Part shown: in pieces, positions 51,134-58,850 of the stretch
Layout of the letters: each line of letters opens with the position of its first letter
How positions within the stretch are numbered: the stretch's first letter is position 1
Origin: Acetobacteraceae bacterium
GTDB taxonomy: Bacteria; Pseudomonadota; Alphaproteobacteria; Acetobacterales; Acetobacteraceae
Length of the DNA: 58,850 nucleotides
Direction: 5' to 3'
NCBI GenBank assembly: GCA_003151425.1
Contig: PLXO01000358.1
Location: forward strand, 1 to 58,850
The notes under the pieces: model-generated
What the model was told of the DNA's origin: nothing
The model's input: the letters and a program-made list of their open reading frames with translations, nothing else
The model's database searches: none
Translations under genes and position numbers: made by a program

Positions 51134-52714
51134 TCAGCTCTCGAGCCAGACGCTGTCGGAAAAGTTGAAGCCAGAGAGATTGCCGACCGGCACCGGCACC
51201 AGCCCCTTGACCTTCTTCGAGATGCCGTCGACGTAGCTCATGAAGCACGGCAGGGTGATACTCCCCGAATCCTGGATCGACTTCTGGATTTGGCTGTAGA
51301 TGTGCAACCGTTGCGTCTGGTCTTTCGTCGACCGCGCGTCGTCGATCAGTTTGTCGAGCGCGGGGTCGTTGATGTGCGAGAAGTTCCATGCCGCGCCCGC
51401 CTTGTAGGCGAGGTTGAGCAGCATGTTGTAGGTCGGCCGCGGGTTGAAGGTGATCGAGGTGTAAGGGCGTTGGCCGGCGACCGCGTTCCAGTAGCTGTCG
51501 GCGGGATCGCGCTTCAGTTCGATGGTGAGGCCGATGCGCGTCGCCTCGCGTTGCAGCAGCTGGCCGATATCGACGCTGAACGGCGCTGCGTCGCTGACAT
51601 GGATCTCGAGCGTCGAGGTGCCGAAGCCGGACTTGGCGAAATGGAACTTCGCCTTGTCGTAGTCGAGCGCGCGCTGCGGCAGGTTGTTGTCGCAGAGCGG
51701 GCTCGTCGCCATGATCGGGTGGTCGTTGCCGATGACGCCCTGGCCCTTGAGCACGGTGTCGAGCAGCCGCTTGCGGTCGATCAGGTAGGAGAGCGTGAGG
51801 CCGAGATCGGGATTGTTCGACGGCGCCCGGTCAACCGCCGCCTGGATTGCGGTGTAGCGCGGACACGGCGTCGTAAAGACAGCGAAATTGTCCGACGAGC
51901 CGACCTGCTCTATCGCCGTGCCCTTGAGCTCGGTCACCATGTGCGCATCGCCCGAAAGCAGCGCGTTGGCGCGCGCCACCGCGTCGAGCACGTGGAACAT
52001 CTCGATCTCGTCCACGTAGGGCTGGCCGTTCTTCCAGTAGCTCGGGTTGCGCTTGAACGAAGTGCCGACGCCGGGCTTGAACTCCTTGACGGTGAAGGGC
52101 CCGGTGCCGACCGGCTTGGAGAAGTCGGTGGTGCCGTTCTTGACGACCATGAACTGGAACGTGCCGATCATGATCGGCAGGTCGACGTCGGGCGCGTTCA
52201 GCTCGATGATGATCGTGCTGGGACCGTCGGCCTTGACCTCCTTGATGTTGGCGACCAAGGGTTTGGCGCTCGAGCCGAGCTTTGCGTCCTTGTGGCGCAT
52301 GATCGAGAAGATGATGTCGTCCATGGTGAGCGGCGCGCCGTCGGAATAAGTCACGCCCTTGCGGATCTTGAAGACCCAGTGCGTCGCCGTATCGTTCGCC
52401 TCGAAGGATTCGGCGAGCTCGGGAGTGGCCAGGCCTTTCTCGTCGAGACGGGTCAGCGAGTTGTAGACGCTTGTGCCGCGGATATAGTCGTTGCCGTAGA
52501 TGTATTTCGCGGGATCGAACGTATCGTTGGTGCTCTGCGAATGCGTCGCCAAGCGCAGCAGCCCGCCCCTGGTCGGCGCGGCGCGCGCCGGTTTCGGCGC
52601 GCCGATCAGCGCGGCGCCGCCGGTCGCCATCGCCAGGCCACCAACCAGCGTCGCGGTGTTGAAGGCACGGCGCGTCAGGATGCTGGGGCCGCCGTCGCTC
52701 TGGTTCCTCGACAT
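51134..52714 (-). CDS. ABC transporter substrate-binding protein, family 5 (DppA/OppA type)
   Basis: The 526-residue precursor starts with a twin-arginine-like signal (ILTRRAFNTATLVGGLAMATGGAAL, residues about 12-36, cleavage near ARA-AP), unlike most relatives that use Sec. The mature part has the SBP family 5 features: THSQSTNDTFDPAKY, TPELAESFEANDTATHWVFKIRKGVTYSDGAPLTMDDIIFS split over about 90-140, and YWKNGQPYVDEIEM. It delivers ligand to the DppB/DppC permeases. Ligand unknown. Confidence 0.92.
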   Translation of the reverse strand: MSRNQSDGGPSILTRRAFNTATLVGGLAMATGGAALIGAPKPARAAPTRGGLLRLATHSQSTNDTFDPAKYIYGNDYIRGTSVYNSLTRLDEKGLATPELAESFEANDTATHWVFKIRKGVTYSDGAPLTMDDIIFSIMRHKDAKLGSSAKPLVANIKEVKADGPSTIIIELNAPDVDLPIMIGTFQFMVVKNGTTDFSKPVGTGPFTVKEFKPGVGTSFKRNPSYWKNGQPYVDEIEMFHVLDAVARANALLSGDAHMVTELKGTAIEQVGSSDNFAVFTTPCPRYTAIQAAVDRAPSNNPDLGLTLSYLIDRKRLLDTVLKGQGVIGNDHPIMATSPLCDNNLPQRALDYDKAKFHFAKSGFGTSTLEIHVSDAAPFSVDIGQLLQREATRIGLTIELKRDPADSYWNAVAGQRPYTSITFNPRPTYNMLLNLAYKAGAAWNFSHINDPALDKLIDDARSTKDQTQRLHIYSQIQKSIQDSGSITLPCFMSYVDGISKKVKGLVPVPVGNLSGFNFSDSVWLES

Positions 52715-52741
52715 GATGCTCTCCGTCCGTTTTTTGTCACG

Positions 52742-54337
52742 CTACAGCAATCGACGCAGATCTTTCAGGACGCGTTTCGCCGCGTTGTGCCCGGGCGCTC
52801 CGGTCACGCCGCCGCCCGGATGGGCGCCCGCGCCGCAGAGATAGAGCCCGGCGATCGGCGTGCGGTAGCGCGCTGCCTTGGGGTGCGGGCGCAGGCTGAA
52901 GATCTGGTCGAGCTCGTGGCGGCCCTGGAAGACGTCGCCCTCGGTCAGGCCGAAGATCCGTTCCAGATCCAGCGGCGACAGCACCTGCCGCCCGACGATG
53001 ATGCGGCGCAGGTTCGGGAAGTGCCGTTCCGCCTTGGCGATGATGCGGTCGGCGACCGCGTCCTTTACGTCGTCCCAGCTCTGCCCGCCGGCGAGCTGGT
53101 AGGGGTAGTACTTGCAGAGCAGCGCCATGACATGATGGTCCTTGGGCGCCAGGCTGTCGTCCAGCGCCGAAGCGATCTGGATCGTGACATAGGGCTCGTC
53201 CGACATCTCGCCCTGGCGCGCCAGCGCGTAGTTGCGCTCGACCGTCGCGATGTCGGGCAGCATGTGGATGATCGCGCCGCGCGCGACCTCCGCCTCGGCG
53301 CCGTCGAGCGCGGCAAACTCCGGCGCGGCGTTGAGCGCGAGGTTCATGCGCAGCGAGGCGGTTCCCATGCGGAACCCCTCGATGTCGGCAGCGAACTCGG
53401 GGTCGAGATGCTCGCGCCCGACGAGCTGCAGGAAGGTGCGCTTCGGGTCGGTGTTGGCGAGGACGACGCGGGCGCGGATCTCCTCGCCACTCTCGAGGCG
53501 GACGCCCGTCGCTTTGCCGGACGTCACCAGCACTCGCTCGATCGGCGCCGAGGTGCGGATCTCGACGCCGTGGGCGCGCGCCGCCGCCGCCATCGCCTGG
53601 CTGACCGAGCCCATGCCGCCGCGGGCGATGCCCCATTTGTTGCGCACGCCGTCGAGCTCGCCGAGCACGTTCATGAAGAACGGCACCGCCGAGCCCGGCC
53701 CGTGCAGGCTGGCGAAATTGCTGCCGACGCAATGCACGGCATAGATCTGGCGGATCGTGTCGCTCTCGAACCAGCGGGTCACCAGGTCGTAGGCGCTCGA
53801 GGTGAACATCTTGACGAGGAAATGGCGGTCTTCGGCGCTGAGCTTGTGCAGTTTGCCGCCGATGCGCAGCATGCCAAGCAGCGTGTCGAGCCCGCCGGCG
53901 AGGTCGGGCGGCTCGCGCAGATACTGATCGCGCACGATGTCGCCAATGCGCAGGAACCGCGCGCGCAGCTCCTTGATCGCCTGGTAGTCGCGGTTGGAGA
54001 AGCGCCCGACCACCGCCTGGTCGTGCGCCTCGTCGCCAGTGAAGAGGACGGCACGCCCGTCGCTCAGCAGCTCGAGCGCGCCGCGGTAGGGGATCGCCTC
54101 GAGCCCGTAGCGCTTGAGGTCAAGGTCGCGGATCACCTCGGATCGCATGAGGCCGAGCGAGTAGGAGGCGATCGAGTTGCGGTAGCCGGGGTGGAACTCC
54201 TCCGAGACGGCAGCGCCGCCGACGACGTGCCGGCGCTCGAGGACCAGCGTCTTGATCCCGGCCTTGCCGAGATAGGCGGACGCGGTCAACCCGTTATGGC
54301 CGCCCCCGATAACGATCGCGTCGTACGATGTCGCCAT
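52742..54337 (-). CDS. Phytoene-dehydrogenase-like FAD-dependent oxidoreductase
   Basis: The 531-residue protein has an N-terminal FAD-binding motif VIGGGHNGLTASAYLGKAG (about 9-27), LERRHVVGGAA, and a C-terminal FAD segment GLYLCGAGAHPGGGVTGAPGHNAA. It belongs to the bacterial NAD(P)/FAD oxidoreductases related to carotenoid desaturases and PYROXD2; most have no known substrate, and no carotenoid genes are near. It is the first gene of the transporter group on the minus strand, 28 bp ahead of the binding-protein gene, so it may oxidise the imported compound. Confidence 0.88.
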   Translation of the reverse strand: MATSYDAIVIGGGHNGLTASAYLGKAGIKTLVLERRHVVGGAAVSEEFHPGYRNSIASYSLGLMRSEVIRDLDLKRYGLEAIPYRGALELLSDGRAVLFTGDEAHDQAVVGRFSNRDYQAIKELRARFLRIGDIVRDQYLREPPDLAGGLDTLLGMLRIGGKLHKLSAEDRHFLVKMFTSSAYDLVTRWFESDTIRQIYAVHCVGSNFASLHGPGSAVPFFMNVLGELDGVRNKWGIARGGMGSVSQAMAAAARAHGVEIRTSAPIERVLVTSGKATGVRLESGEEIRARVVLANTDPKRTFLQLVGREHLDPEFAADIEGFRMGTASLRMNLALNAAPEFAALDGAEAEVARGAIIHMLPDIATVERNYALARQGEMSDEPYVTIQIASALDDSLAPKDHHVMALLCKYYPYQLAGGQSWDDVKDAVADRIIAKAERHFPNLRRIIVGRQVLSPLDLERIFGLTEGDVFQGRHELDQIFSLRPHPKAARYRTPIAGLYLCGAGAHPGGGVTGAPGHNAAKRVLKDLRRLL

Positions 54338-54353
54338 AGACCCTCGCTTCCCC

Positions 54354-54765
54354 GTGGCCCCCGCAGTGGCCTCTCATGGCCCCGTCTCTGTGCATCCGCG
54401 CGGCCGTCGCGATCGACAAGTATCGCAACACGGTTTTCGATGCCAGGGCGGCGGCGACTATTGCGCGGTCATGCTCATCGGTCGCAAGCTCGTCGGCTGG
54501 GTCGGGCGCAAGAGCAACCTCGCCTTCCTGACCGCGAGCACGCGCGTGCAGCTCACCATGGGGCAGGAGTTGAGCGCGGCCGTCACAACCGTGAACGAGG
54601 TCGGCCAGACGATCATGAAGTGCCTCAACCGTGATCCGGACTGGGTCGCCTGGCTCAGCCGTCCGCGACCCAAAGCGGTCCTATGATGCGCAAGACGGAT
54701 CGCCCGAGAGACACAGACGGGCATTCTCGCTGGAGGAATTCGGATAGTTCGTCACCGAAGCGTGT
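54354..54765 (+). other. Intergenic with a possible coding remnant
   Basis: A plus-strand frame (about 54440-54670) reads GGGDYCAVMLIGRKLVGWVG, TASTRVQLTMGQELSAAVTTV, IMKCLNRDPDWVAWLSRP, which looks like a protein C-terminus but matches no family I know. It ends at a CGACCCAAAGCGGTCCTATGA motif of the dispersed repeat family near 54668. The promoter of the minus-strand flavoprotein gene must also lie in this region. Confidence 0.3.
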
Positions 54766-55161
54766 TCACCGTATTGCGCCCTTGCGCGGCCATGGAGGAC
54801 GGATCAGGGTTGCACTTGATCGGTGACCGGCGTTCAAACCGCGAACGAAAGCGGCAATATCGTCCGCGTGCGTCTGATGCGAGTATTTTGATCCATCGTC
54901 GGGCCATGGGGCTGTCCCGTGATCACGCAAGTTGAGACCGATGAAGCGATAATGCGGCGCGATTGCCTGGCGTTGCGCATCCCAGGCCCGGTAGTCCGTG
55001 CAGCAACCGTGAACGAAAACCACTGGTGCGCCATCCCCCTGTTCCTCATAGAAGAGCGTAACGCCGTTGACACTGGCCTGCTTGATCTGCGGAGCACTGG
55101 GCGTTCCCGCCGACCAGGCCTGGCCGACGGCCAATAGGAGCAAATCACAGGTCAAGGCCAA
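54766..55161 (-). pseudogene. Exported alpha/beta hydrolase, N-terminal remnant
   Basis: From a TTG near 55161 the minus strand encodes a signal-peptide-like segment (LTCDLLLLAVGQAWSAG), then VNGVTLFYEEQGDGAPVVFVHG, CCTDYRAWDAQRQAIAPHYR and LRDHGTAPWPDDGSKYSHQTHADDIAAFV, the first third of an alpha/beta hydrolase with the HG oxyanion motif. After FVRGLNAG the sequence changes and stops, before the nucleophile elbow and the rest of the catalytic triad. It is therefore truncated. Confidence 0.7.
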
Positions 55162-55775
55162 TTTGCGGGAACTGGACGTAAGTGCTTCGTACCAGCAGGC
55201 CACGGCGCATCTCCCTGATCCGGGATTCCCCCGATGAACGGCCAATGCCGGCGCCGCGAGGGCGGGATAGCCACCAATATGAGTATTCTGCAACGGCTGG
55301 ACGCCTGGAGCCTTGCCGATTGGCCGACGATCGCTGTGTGGGCGAGAGTCTGGTCTCGGAAGCCTGCATCGGGGACGCACGTCTCCTGCTGATAGCCCGA
55401 TAGGCCCAGTCTGGCGCCGATCCTCAACTTCGGGCCGGCGGCAACAGCCGGAGCGCCGCGATGGCGGTCAGGATTTGCTGGAACAATGCGCACGGCACCG
55501 CGGTCTCCGCCATCTGGAAGATAACTGACCGATTGTCACAAACAATTCTGGCACTGGTCTCAAACAGGCCGTCGTGCGGCGCGGTGAACGACACGGCACC
55601 AGCCAAACGACAGTGGCGTAGGTCCGTCATCGGTCCAGCATCGCCGAATGACCGCTTTCCACCCACTGCGGACATTCATACTGAGACACTCCCGGGGGGC
55701 ACTCCTGGCCGGCGGAAGATTGGCCGGCGGGCTTACCTGGATCGCAGTCATGTGCCGTTGATTTGCGTGCCGAAC
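55162..55775. other. Intergenic, no gene recognised
   Basis: No intact gene is seen. A dispersed repeat piece with GAATGACCGCTTTCCACCC and CTGCGGACATTC lies at 55645-55680. Confidence 0.35.
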
Positions 55776-55885
55776 CTAGTACACCTCGCCGGAGATTTGA
55801 ACCCCTTTGGGATGTGTCGTGCGACAAGCGTGCGGCCTTCATGGTCGAGCGGAAACGAGTCGTCATATCCGGCGAGGTGTACTAG
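55776..55885. mobile_element. MITE-like element with perfect 18-bp inverted repeats ending in CTAG
   Basis: CTAGTACACCTCGCCGGA (55776-55793) is repeated in exact inverse orientation at 55868-55885. The 110-bp unit has no gene. The outer CTAG could be a duplicated 4-bp target, as used by IS5-type transposases, leaving 14-bp inverted repeats. It lies 10 bases downstream of the DUF2182 gene and could also act as a transcription end. Confidence 0.55.
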
Positions 55886-55895
55886 CTTCCGCCTC

Positions 55896-56765
55896 TCACT
55901 GCCTGGCCGGCGTGGTGGCGCTCCCGGGCATCGGCATGGTCTGCATGTTCATCGGTGCGGCCGGGGCGGTCATGGCCATGCCGCCGCCCGCTATGAAGGT
56001 GGGCAGGACTTGCGGTGCAACCAGCACCACCGCACCATAGGCCACGAGCGCAATCGCCGTGGCACGGGCAACCGGGCGTCCCCAGGGCAGAGTCTTCTCG
56101 GCGAAGATGACAAGCGTGACCACCGCCATGGCGGCGATATTCATGAGACCGAGCGGGAACAGGATGACGAACAGGAGCCAGCAGCAGCCGAGGCAATAGG
56201 CGCCGTGCAGCAATCCCATGCGCAGCGCGCCCGCCACCCCGTCGCGCCACGCGGTCATAATGAAGCTGATCGGCGTCCGGCACTTCGACAGGCACAGGTC
56301 CTTGAACGGCGTGAGCTGATAGAGGCCCGCCGCGACGAGGACCGCGCCTCCGACCCGCGCTGCGGTGGCCGGGGATAGCGCGGCGCGCGTGGCGATCGCC
56401 TCGGCTGCGGCGGCACCCGCATAGGCGGCAACCCCCGACAGCGTCCACACCAGCATGTAGGCCGCCACGAACACCCAGGTTGCAACGAAGGCCTCACCGC
56501 GCCGACGCTTGCCTGCCTGCACCTGATGGAAGATGAGGATCATGGGTGCGGCGGTCGGAAACATCATGGCCACCATCATGACCACCCAGACTGCGAGGAA
56601 TAGCGGGGCGTGCATGCCCATGGTCGGCGCGGCCATCGCCATATCCGCTTCGGCGCCCGCACCCTGCCATGTGAGGAGCGCCCAGGCAGCCGCCGCCAGT
56701 GCCAGGAGCAGGCCCAGGATGACGTTGCGTTGCACCAAGAGCCGATTGGTCTGGGTGCGTTCCAT
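55896..56765 (-). CDS. DUF2182 integral membrane protein
   Basis: The 289-residue protein (start ATG 56765) has six or seven hydrophobic segments. It carries methionine-rich stretches (ADMAMAAPTMGMHA; VVMMVAMMFPT; a C-terminal tail GGGMAMTAPAAPMNMQTMPM) and conserved cysteines (CLSKCRTP, GAYCLGCCW). These are the marks of DUF2182, called predicted metal-binding integral membrane proteins. Met and Cys clusters suggest copper, but this has not been shown here. It follows the DUF1326 gene on the same strand after 76 bp. Confidence 0.85.
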   Translation of the reverse strand: MERTQTNRLLVQRNVILGLLLALAAAAWALLTWQGAGAEADMAMAAPTMGMHAPLFLAVWVVMMVAMMFPTAAPMILIFHQVQAGKRRRGEAFVATWVFVAAYMLVWTLSGVAAYAGAAAAEAIATRAALSPATAARVGGAVLVAAGLYQLTPFKDLCLSKCRTPISFIMTAWRDGVAGALRMGLLHGAYCLGCCWLLFVILFPLGLMNIAAMAVVTLVIFAEKTLPWGRPVARATAIALVAYGAVVLVAPQVLPTFIAGGGMAMTAPAAPMNMQTMPMPGSATTPARQ

Positions 56766-56841
56766 GGCAGCTTCTCCCCACGACTGCAGGCCGGCGCCGC
56801 GGCAAGGGTCGAGGAAGCAGCGAGCGGAGACCGGCGCTCCG

Positions 56842-57468
56842 CTAATTCGACCAGTTGATCGGCGCGTAGTGGCCATTCTTGCCGGAATTGTCCCACCGCA
56901 TGCCGTGGTCCGCGAAGGTGCTGCCCTTGCTGCCGACGCCGAACGCGAGCTTGTCCGGCGCGACCGGATGGCCCATCGCGCCCCAAATCTCGCCGCCCGG
57001 GTGCATGCTCGGCAACGGCTCCACCGCCATGTGCATGATGCCGGGGATTTCCGCCGAACGGCTGATGCCGTTGATGGCGTATTTGATCGCCACCTTCTTT
57101 GCGCCGAGATGCGTACCGACCAACGGCGCGAAGGCCGCCATGGGGCCGCCCTCGGCACCGCCGAAGATGGCACCAAGCGCCGCGGTCTGTTCGTCGTCCG
57201 CCCGCTCGTCGATATAGGCAGCAAGCGTCCAGTTGCCGTCCGCCATGGGTCCCGGCGTATGCCCGACCACTGCAACATTAAGTCCGTCGAGCGAAACCTG
57301 GCCGTAACTGCCTTTGTCGATGTGAAAGACCAAAGCCACGTCGCACACGCCCTGGCTCGGCCGCGCCGTCAGCGGTGCCGCAGGCGAGACAAGGCACGGA
57401 CACACCACGTCGCAGTTGCAGTTCTCGAAATAATCGCCGGTCAATCGCCATTTGGGTTGCGCAGCCAT
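56842..57468 (-). CDS. DUF1326 protein
   Basis: A 208-residue soluble protein with the family motif DYFENCNCDVVCPC (residues about 12-25), four cysteines in C-x-C-x3-C-x-C spacing, and later HGMRWDNSGKNGHYAPINW. The pattern suggests a bound metal or a redox role. DUF1326 genes are regularly found next to DUF2182 genes, so the two proteins probably work together, perhaps in metal handling; the function is unknown. It is the first gene of the pair; the start ATG 57468 is preceded by GAGAGGTAAAA. Confidence 0.85.
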   Translation of the reverse strand: MAAQPKWRLTGDYFENCNCDVVCPCLVSPAAPLTARPSQGVCDVALVFHIDKGSYGQVSLDGLNVAVVGHTPGPMADGNWTLAAYIDERADDEQTAALGAIFGGAEGGPMAAFAPLVGTHLGAKKVAIKYAINGISRSAEIPGIMHMAVEPLPSMHPGGEIWGAMGHPVAPDKLAFGVGSKGSTFADHGMRWDNSGKNGHYAPINWSN

Positions 57469-57753
57469 TTTTTACCTCTCTGCGACGATGGAACCAACAT
57501 CAGCCTAGTCCAATCATTCATCGGCCACCATCCCACGGTTGGTCCTTAGCCGTACCGGACTTATGCAATTCCCGAAGGTCTTGAATTACGGAAGAGCGGC
57601 AGCCTTCAAGCCTCGCTGATCCCGCTGAAGCGGCCGGGTTTCTGAGAGTCCGGAATCCACCCATAGTGGCGGTAGCCGGACCGCCCGGGCGCGGTACCGC
57701 CGCTCCCCGGGGCAAGTTCCCGCCCCGCGCGCCAAGCGACACGCTCCCCCGCC
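57469..57753. other. Intergenic, promoter region of the DUF1326-DUF2182 pair
   Basis: No gene is seen. A piece of the dispersed repeat family (AATCCACCCATAGTGGCGGTAGC) lies near 57653-57676. Confidence 0.35.
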
Positions 57754-57843
57754 ATGGCCCCCGCCCCTTCCCCGATCCGCGTCAACCGCGCCCCGATCCT
57801 GACCCTCTGGGCAACCGTGGTCGCCGAGCGGCTGGGCGAGCAC
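57754..57843 (+). pseudogene. N-terminal remnant of a conserved alphaproteobacterial protein
   Basis: The frame MAPAPSPIRVNRAPILTLWA followed by TVVAERLG recalls the start of a small conserved protein of Rhizobiales and relatives (I-R-(I/V)-N-R-A-P-(V/I)-L-T-L-W-A-x-V-V-A-E-R-L-G), but after GEH the sequence no longer fits and runs into unrelated DNA. The assignment rests on this short motif. Confidence 0.4.
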
Positions 57844-58053
57844 TTCGATCGGTCGGGGCACGTCGTGATGCGCAAGCCGCCACTGGTCCGGCAAGGGGCG
57901 CCGGGGACCCACTCGCACCGCGATGGGAAAGCGGTTAAACACGCATGGACCTTCATTCGACGCAAGCCCCGGTCTCGACCCAATTGAGAATCGTCTCGCG
58001 CCGCAGCGCCGGCGGCATCCGGTGACACGGCAAAGAGAAAGAAAAGGTTGGCT

Positions 58054-58850
58054 ATGTTCATTGAAACGGAAACCACGCCCTATCCGGCGAGACTGAAATT
58101 CCTGCCCGGTTGCCCGGTCATGGAAAAGGGAACCGCCGATTTCACGGATGCCAACGACGCCCGGCGTTCGCCATTGGCCACCACCCTATTCGGCGTCGAG
58201 GGGATTACTCGTGTTTTTTTGGGCTCCGATTTCATCACCGTCACCAAATCGGACGACAAGGACTGGGACATCATGAAAACGCGGATCTTGGGCACCATCA
58301 TGAAGCACTTCCTATCGGGACAACCCGTGATCACGGGAACCGCCGCGGCGACGGACCCCGCGGAATCGGGTGGTGAAGACCCCATCGGAGCGCAAATCAA
58401 AGACCTGATCGATACCCGCATCCGGCCAGCGGCGACCCAGGACGGTGGCGACGTCACTTTCCGCGGCTTCAAGGATGGAGTGGTCTACTTGGAATTCCAC
58501 GGGTCCGCGTCGGGCCTCATGAATGGTATCGAGAACATGCTTCGCCACTACGTGCCGGAAGTCGAGGCGGTCAAGGATCACCGCGACGCATTGCCCAGGC
58601 CGGGCTTGGAAACGCCAGAGGGCAAGGCCATCCAGGATCTCTTGGAAGAGCAGGTCAACCCGGCCGTGGCCGCCCACGGTGGGCATATTTCCCTGGTCGA
58701 TGTCCAGGACGATACGGTCTATATCCGGCTCGAAGGGGGATGCCAGGGATGTGGCATGGCGGACGTGACCCTGAAACAAGGGGTGGCAACGGAAATCCGG
58801 CGGGTGGCCCCGGGCATCACCAAGGTGCTGGATGTGACCGATCATGCCGG
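58054..58850 (+). CDS. NifU-family iron-sulfur scaffold protein with tandem NifU domains, 3' end cut
   Basis: The frame from the ATG at 58054 (ribosome-binding site AAAAGG) is open to the right edge, 265 codons. Residues about 1-90 are an Nfu N-terminal domain (RLKFLPGCPVMEKGTADFTD, VEGITRVFLGSDFITVTK). Two NifU C-terminal domains follow: one at about 110-180, where the cluster-binding C-x-x-C is replaced by S-A-S-G, and one at about 195-262 with intact CQGC. The second could carry a Fe-S cluster for transfer to apoproteins; the first is probably structural. NfuA proteins usually have one NifU domain, so the tandem, half-degenerate form is unusual. Only a few C-terminal residues should be missing. 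Confidence 0.88.
   Translation, partial: MFIETETTPYPARLKFLPGCPVMEKGTADFTDANDARRSPLATTLFGVEGITRVFLGSDFITVTKSDDKDWDIMKTRILGTIMKHFLSGQPVITGTAAATDPAESGGEDPIGAQIKDLIDTRIRPAATQDGGDVTFRGFKDGVVYLEFHGSASGLMNGIENMLRHYVPEVEAVKDHRDALPRPGLETPEGKAIQDLLEEQVNPAVAAHGGHISLVDVQDDTVYIRLEGGCQGCGMADVTLKQGVATEIRRVAPGITKVLDVTDHA

Noticed and set aside
52742..54337. Carotenoid biosynthesis locus
   Set aside because: Only the phytoene-dehydrogenase-like flavoprotein is present; no phytoene synthase or other carotenoid gene is near, and this protein subgroup is mostly of other function.
50963..54634. A 1223-codon plus-strand open frame
   Set aside because: It is antisense to the binding-protein and flavoprotein genes, both of which have full-length family features.
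55794..55815. GATTTGAACCCC considered as part of a tRNA T arm
   Set aside because: No acceptor stem or anticodon arm can be built around it; it lies inside the inverted-repeat element.

Overview
The window looks like an alphaproteobacterial accessory region: high GC, stacked genes with ATGA overlaps, and a backbone (ArdC-type antirestriction protein, giant methyltransferase-helicase, ParB-family protein, several DUF736 genes) that is familiar from integrative conjugative elements and large plasmids of Rhizobiales, Sphingomonadales and Rhodospirillales. No rRNA, tRNA, CRISPR array or conjugation machinery was recognised, so the species is not fixed by this sequence.

Layout. 1-14.3 kb: a partial secreted-protein gene, then the mobile-element backbone: ArdC-like protein, a 1727-residue DNA methyltransferase-helicase, a small insertion, a chain of four overlapping hypothetical genes, a ParB-family protein and two more small genes. 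Several backbone genes sit behind near-identical GC-rich leaders. 14.3-16.1 kb: AT-richer orphan genes and degraded repeats. 16.1-22.1 kb (cargo A): an FCD-type GntR regulator, a complete polar amino-acid type ABC transporter, an enolase-superfamily acid-sugar dehydratase-like enzyme and an SDR dehydrogenase, with a perfect palindromic operator between regulator and operon. 22.1-24.1 kb: a second kind of conserved leader, a DUF736 gene and repeats. 24.1-32.4 kb (cargo B): a second ABC transporter of the same class, a broken epimerase gene, an MFS transporter, an FCD-type GntR regulator, an Ldh2-type dehydrogenase and an RraA-type aldolase. Cargo B is bracketed by direct repeats of backbone DNA, including a second copy of the DUF736 3' end carrying a nonsense change.

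32.4-38.9 kb: broken genes (MmgE/PrpD, serine recombinase), small orphan genes, a complete IS110-family element of the IS1111 type with inverted repeats and a long 3' non-coding segment that may encode its bridge RNA, and a third DUF736 module. 39-41.5 kb: a zinc-type ArsR repressor divergent from a His-rich CDF exporter and co-transcribed with a second cation transporter; its operator overlaps the repressor start codon. 41.5-43.2 kb: a MITE-like element and remnants of a tyrosine recombinase, an IS66 gene and an NADH:flavin oxidoreductase.

43.2-54.3 kb: a minus-strand group joining a phytoene-dehydrogenase-like flavoprotein, an oligopeptide-type ABC transporter with a fused double ATPase, an acyl-CoA dehydrogenase, an NDP-forming acyl-CoA synthetase and an enoyl-CoA hydratase; it appears to import and beta-oxidise an unknown carboxylic compound. 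54.3-58.85 kb: remnants, a second MITE-like element ending in CTAG, the poorly characterised DUF1326-DUF2182 pair, and a partial NifU-family gene with a degenerate extra NifU domain that runs off the right edge.

Overall this is a patchwork of mobile-element backbone modules carrying catabolic cargo, with many truncated genes at module borders.
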